Shown here in pieces: positions 6,205 to 6,979 of a stretch of DNA of 6,979 nt. A model generated the notes under the pieces. The model did not search any database and was not told the origin of the DNA. It saw only the letters and a list, made by a program, of their open reading frames with translations. The DNA lies in assembly GCF_900764565.1 (NCBI RefSeq), contig NZ_CAAFOM010000312.1:1-6979 (forward strand). The letters run 5' to 3'. The position numbers and the translations under genes are program-made. Source of the stretch: an uncultured Catenibacterium sp. GTDB lineage: Bacteria; Bacillota_I; Bacilli_A; Erysipelotrichales; Coprobacillaceae. Position 1 is the stretch's first letter. Every line of letters begins with the position of its first letter.

Positions 6205-6713
6205 AGAGATTCTAACTTTTGTTTATAAGCTTTAAGTCTACTCTGTTCTTCTTCATAATCAGAATAGAGATGATTGATTTCATCCATGTAGTATTGATTC
6301 TTCTCTTTAGAGAAGTAATGCCCCATGCTGTTTTTAGCACGTTCTGTTAGTTCATTTTTAATTGCTTCGAGATTTTCCATATGACCCATTAACTGTTTCT
6401 TCTTTTTGTCATATGTATCTTCTAATTCTTCAATATTTATAACAACATCGTTGTTTTTATCAATATCTTTTAAATGTTCCTGATCATTGAAATAACGATT
6501 GAATGAATCTTTAGCTCTACTAATAGCATTCTTATAAAGCTCATCCTTATCATCACACTTTAACTGTGTGGATAATATATGCAGAGATATATTATAGTGA
6601 TCGGAAGCGGGAGCAAGATTTACTGAAGGTTTAGGACGCTTTTTGCTGACTTGTCGAGGGTCAGTGGAATTTGTATAAGAAGCTTGCTGAAGGCTTTTTA
6701 TGTTTGATTTCAT
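6189..6713 (-). CDS. Uncharacterised charged helical protein with two internal repeats
   Basis: I do not recognise this 174-residue protein. It has no signal peptide and no membrane segment. Residues 1-40 are basic, polar and Pro/Ser-rich, likely disordered. Residues about 55-172 are strongly charged and probably helical or coiled-coil. Two diverged copies of one unit are visible: RAKDSFNRYF (66-75) matches RAKNSMGHYF (125-134), and 94-119 matches 146-171 with shared I, L, Y, L, L, E and K at identical spacing. Copy 1 carries about 7 extra residues (DIDKNND region). The start is well supported by AAGGAGG (6725-6731) 11 nt upstream. It is monocistronic: a candidate promoter lies upstream, a strong terminator overlaps its end, and a group II intron tail lies upstream. 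A cytoplasmic structural or binding role is conceivable but not inferable. Confidence 0.8.
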   Translation of the reverse strand: MKSNIKSLQQASYTNSTDPRQVSKKRPKPSVNLAPASDHYNISLHILSTQLKCDDKDELYKNAISRAKDSFNRYFNDQEHLKDIDKNNDVVINIEELEDTYDKKKKQLMGHMENLEAIKNELTERAKNSMGHYFSKEKNQYYMDEINHLYSDYEEEQSRLKAYKQKLESLKKTA

Positions 6714-6746
6714 ACTATTGACTCCCTCCTTTCCGATTACAGTTGT

Positions 6747-6775
6747 ATAATAATCAAGAATTTTATCGAATACAA
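6747..6775 (-). promoter_or_regulatory. Candidate promoter of the repeat-protein gene
   Basis: On the minus strand TTGTAT (6770-6775) and TATTAT (6747-6752) are 17 nt apart, about 35 nt before the start codon. An alternative pair, TTGAAA (6784-6789) and TAAAAT (6760-6765) with an 18-nt spacer, is equally plausible. The region is very AT-rich, so chance matches are likely; only the general location is supported. Confidence 0.35.
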
Positions 6776-6860
6776 CACTATATTTTCAATTGTAAATAAC
6801 ATATACAAATGAATTCCCTTTCAACGTGAAATTGTGTGAATGCAATTTGAAGACAAAGAA

Positions 6861-6928
6861 AGTAGGCTAACTTATTGCTAAGCTAGCCCCTTATCAAACC
6901 GTACGTGCACTATTAATGCATACGGCTT
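6861..6928 (-). ncRNA. Group II intron domains V and VI
   Basis: Domain V (6896-6928, minus) starts AAGCCGTAT, has a short GCATT..AGTGC distal stem, the conserved AC bulge and ends GTACGGTTT; this includes the AGC catalytic triad and is 33 nt, one less than the usual 34, because the apical loop lacks a full GNRA tetraloop. Domain VI (6865-6888) is a 10-bp stem with one G-U pair and a GCAA tetraloop. At its base a G-U pair, an unpaired A (6863) and AAG/CTT pairing can be drawn, placing a bulged branch-point A where the family has one. Confidence 0.8.
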
Positions 6929-6979
6929 ACCAATTTACTGTTTATTTAATTTATGTATGGACTATCTTGAGAAAGCATA
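6861..6979 (-). mobile_element. 3' end of a group II intron (retroelement), rest outside window
   Basis: The right edge of the window holds the catalytic 3' domains of a group II intron in minus orientation, the same as all the genes. Domain V and a domain VI-like hairpin follow each other with a short linker. The last ~50 bases before domain V (6929-6979) contain stops in all three minus frames, so if a reverse transcriptase/maturase is encoded it ends at or beyond this edge. The exact 3' splice boundary is not clear; no AY dinucleotide sits at the usual distance from the putative branch A, so the end could lie slightly below 6861 or the copy may be decayed. It lies about 150 nt upstream of the start of the 174-residue protein, in intergenic DNA. 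Confidence 0.8.

Noticed and set aside
6929..6979. C-terminus of an intron-encoded maturase
   Set aside because: All three minus frames hit a stop within a few codons, and the short peptides cannot be matched to a maturase end, so no CDS is called.

Overview
This window looks like chromosomal DNA of a low-GC Gram-positive bacterium (Bacillota). The evidence is AT-rich intergenic DNA, strong AGGAGG-type ribosome binding sites, intrinsic terminators, and the order ecfA1-ecfA2-ecfT-truA-rplM-rpsI, a block widely conserved in Firmicutes. Protein style and an extra PHP gene make me think of the Erysipelotrichia / gut Firmicutes, but that is an impression I could not test. Every gene lies on the minus strand, so transcription runs from high to low coordinates.

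From the right edge (upstream) to the left edge (downstream): (a) 6861-6979 carries the 3' end of a group II intron, with recognisable domain V and a domain VI-like hairpin; the rest lies outside the window. (b) 6189-6713 encodes an unrecognised 174-residue charged helical protein made largely of two diverged copies of one ~50-residue unit. Its stop codon lies in the loop of its own terminator hairpin. (c) 5248-6126 encodes a MurR/RpiR-family (HTH + SIS) regulator with its own promoter, whose -35 overlaps that terminator. (d) 4377-5207, 3550-4401 and 2757-3557 encode EcfA1, EcfA2 and EcfT, the complete shared energising module of a group II ECF vitamin/metal transporter, with no substrate-binding S component here. 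(e) truA (2023-2760) overlaps ecfT by ATGA, and a PHP-type histidinol-phosphatase-like metallohydrolase (1161-2039) overlaps truA by 17 nt and ends in a terminator. (f) A near-perfect consensus promoter (1103-1130) then drives rplM-rpsI through a ~150-nt structured leader that fits an L13 autoregulatory leader. The operon ends at a strong terminator (43-69).

Most of the window is housekeeping. The parts most worth a second look are the group II intron tail, the duplicated-repeat protein beside it, the alternative pairings in the rplM leader, the PHP gene wedged between truA and rplM, and an RpiR-type regulator immediately upstream of the ECF genes. I saw no CRISPR array, tRNA, rRNA, phage gene or transposase, and nothing that I can defend as a wholly new system.
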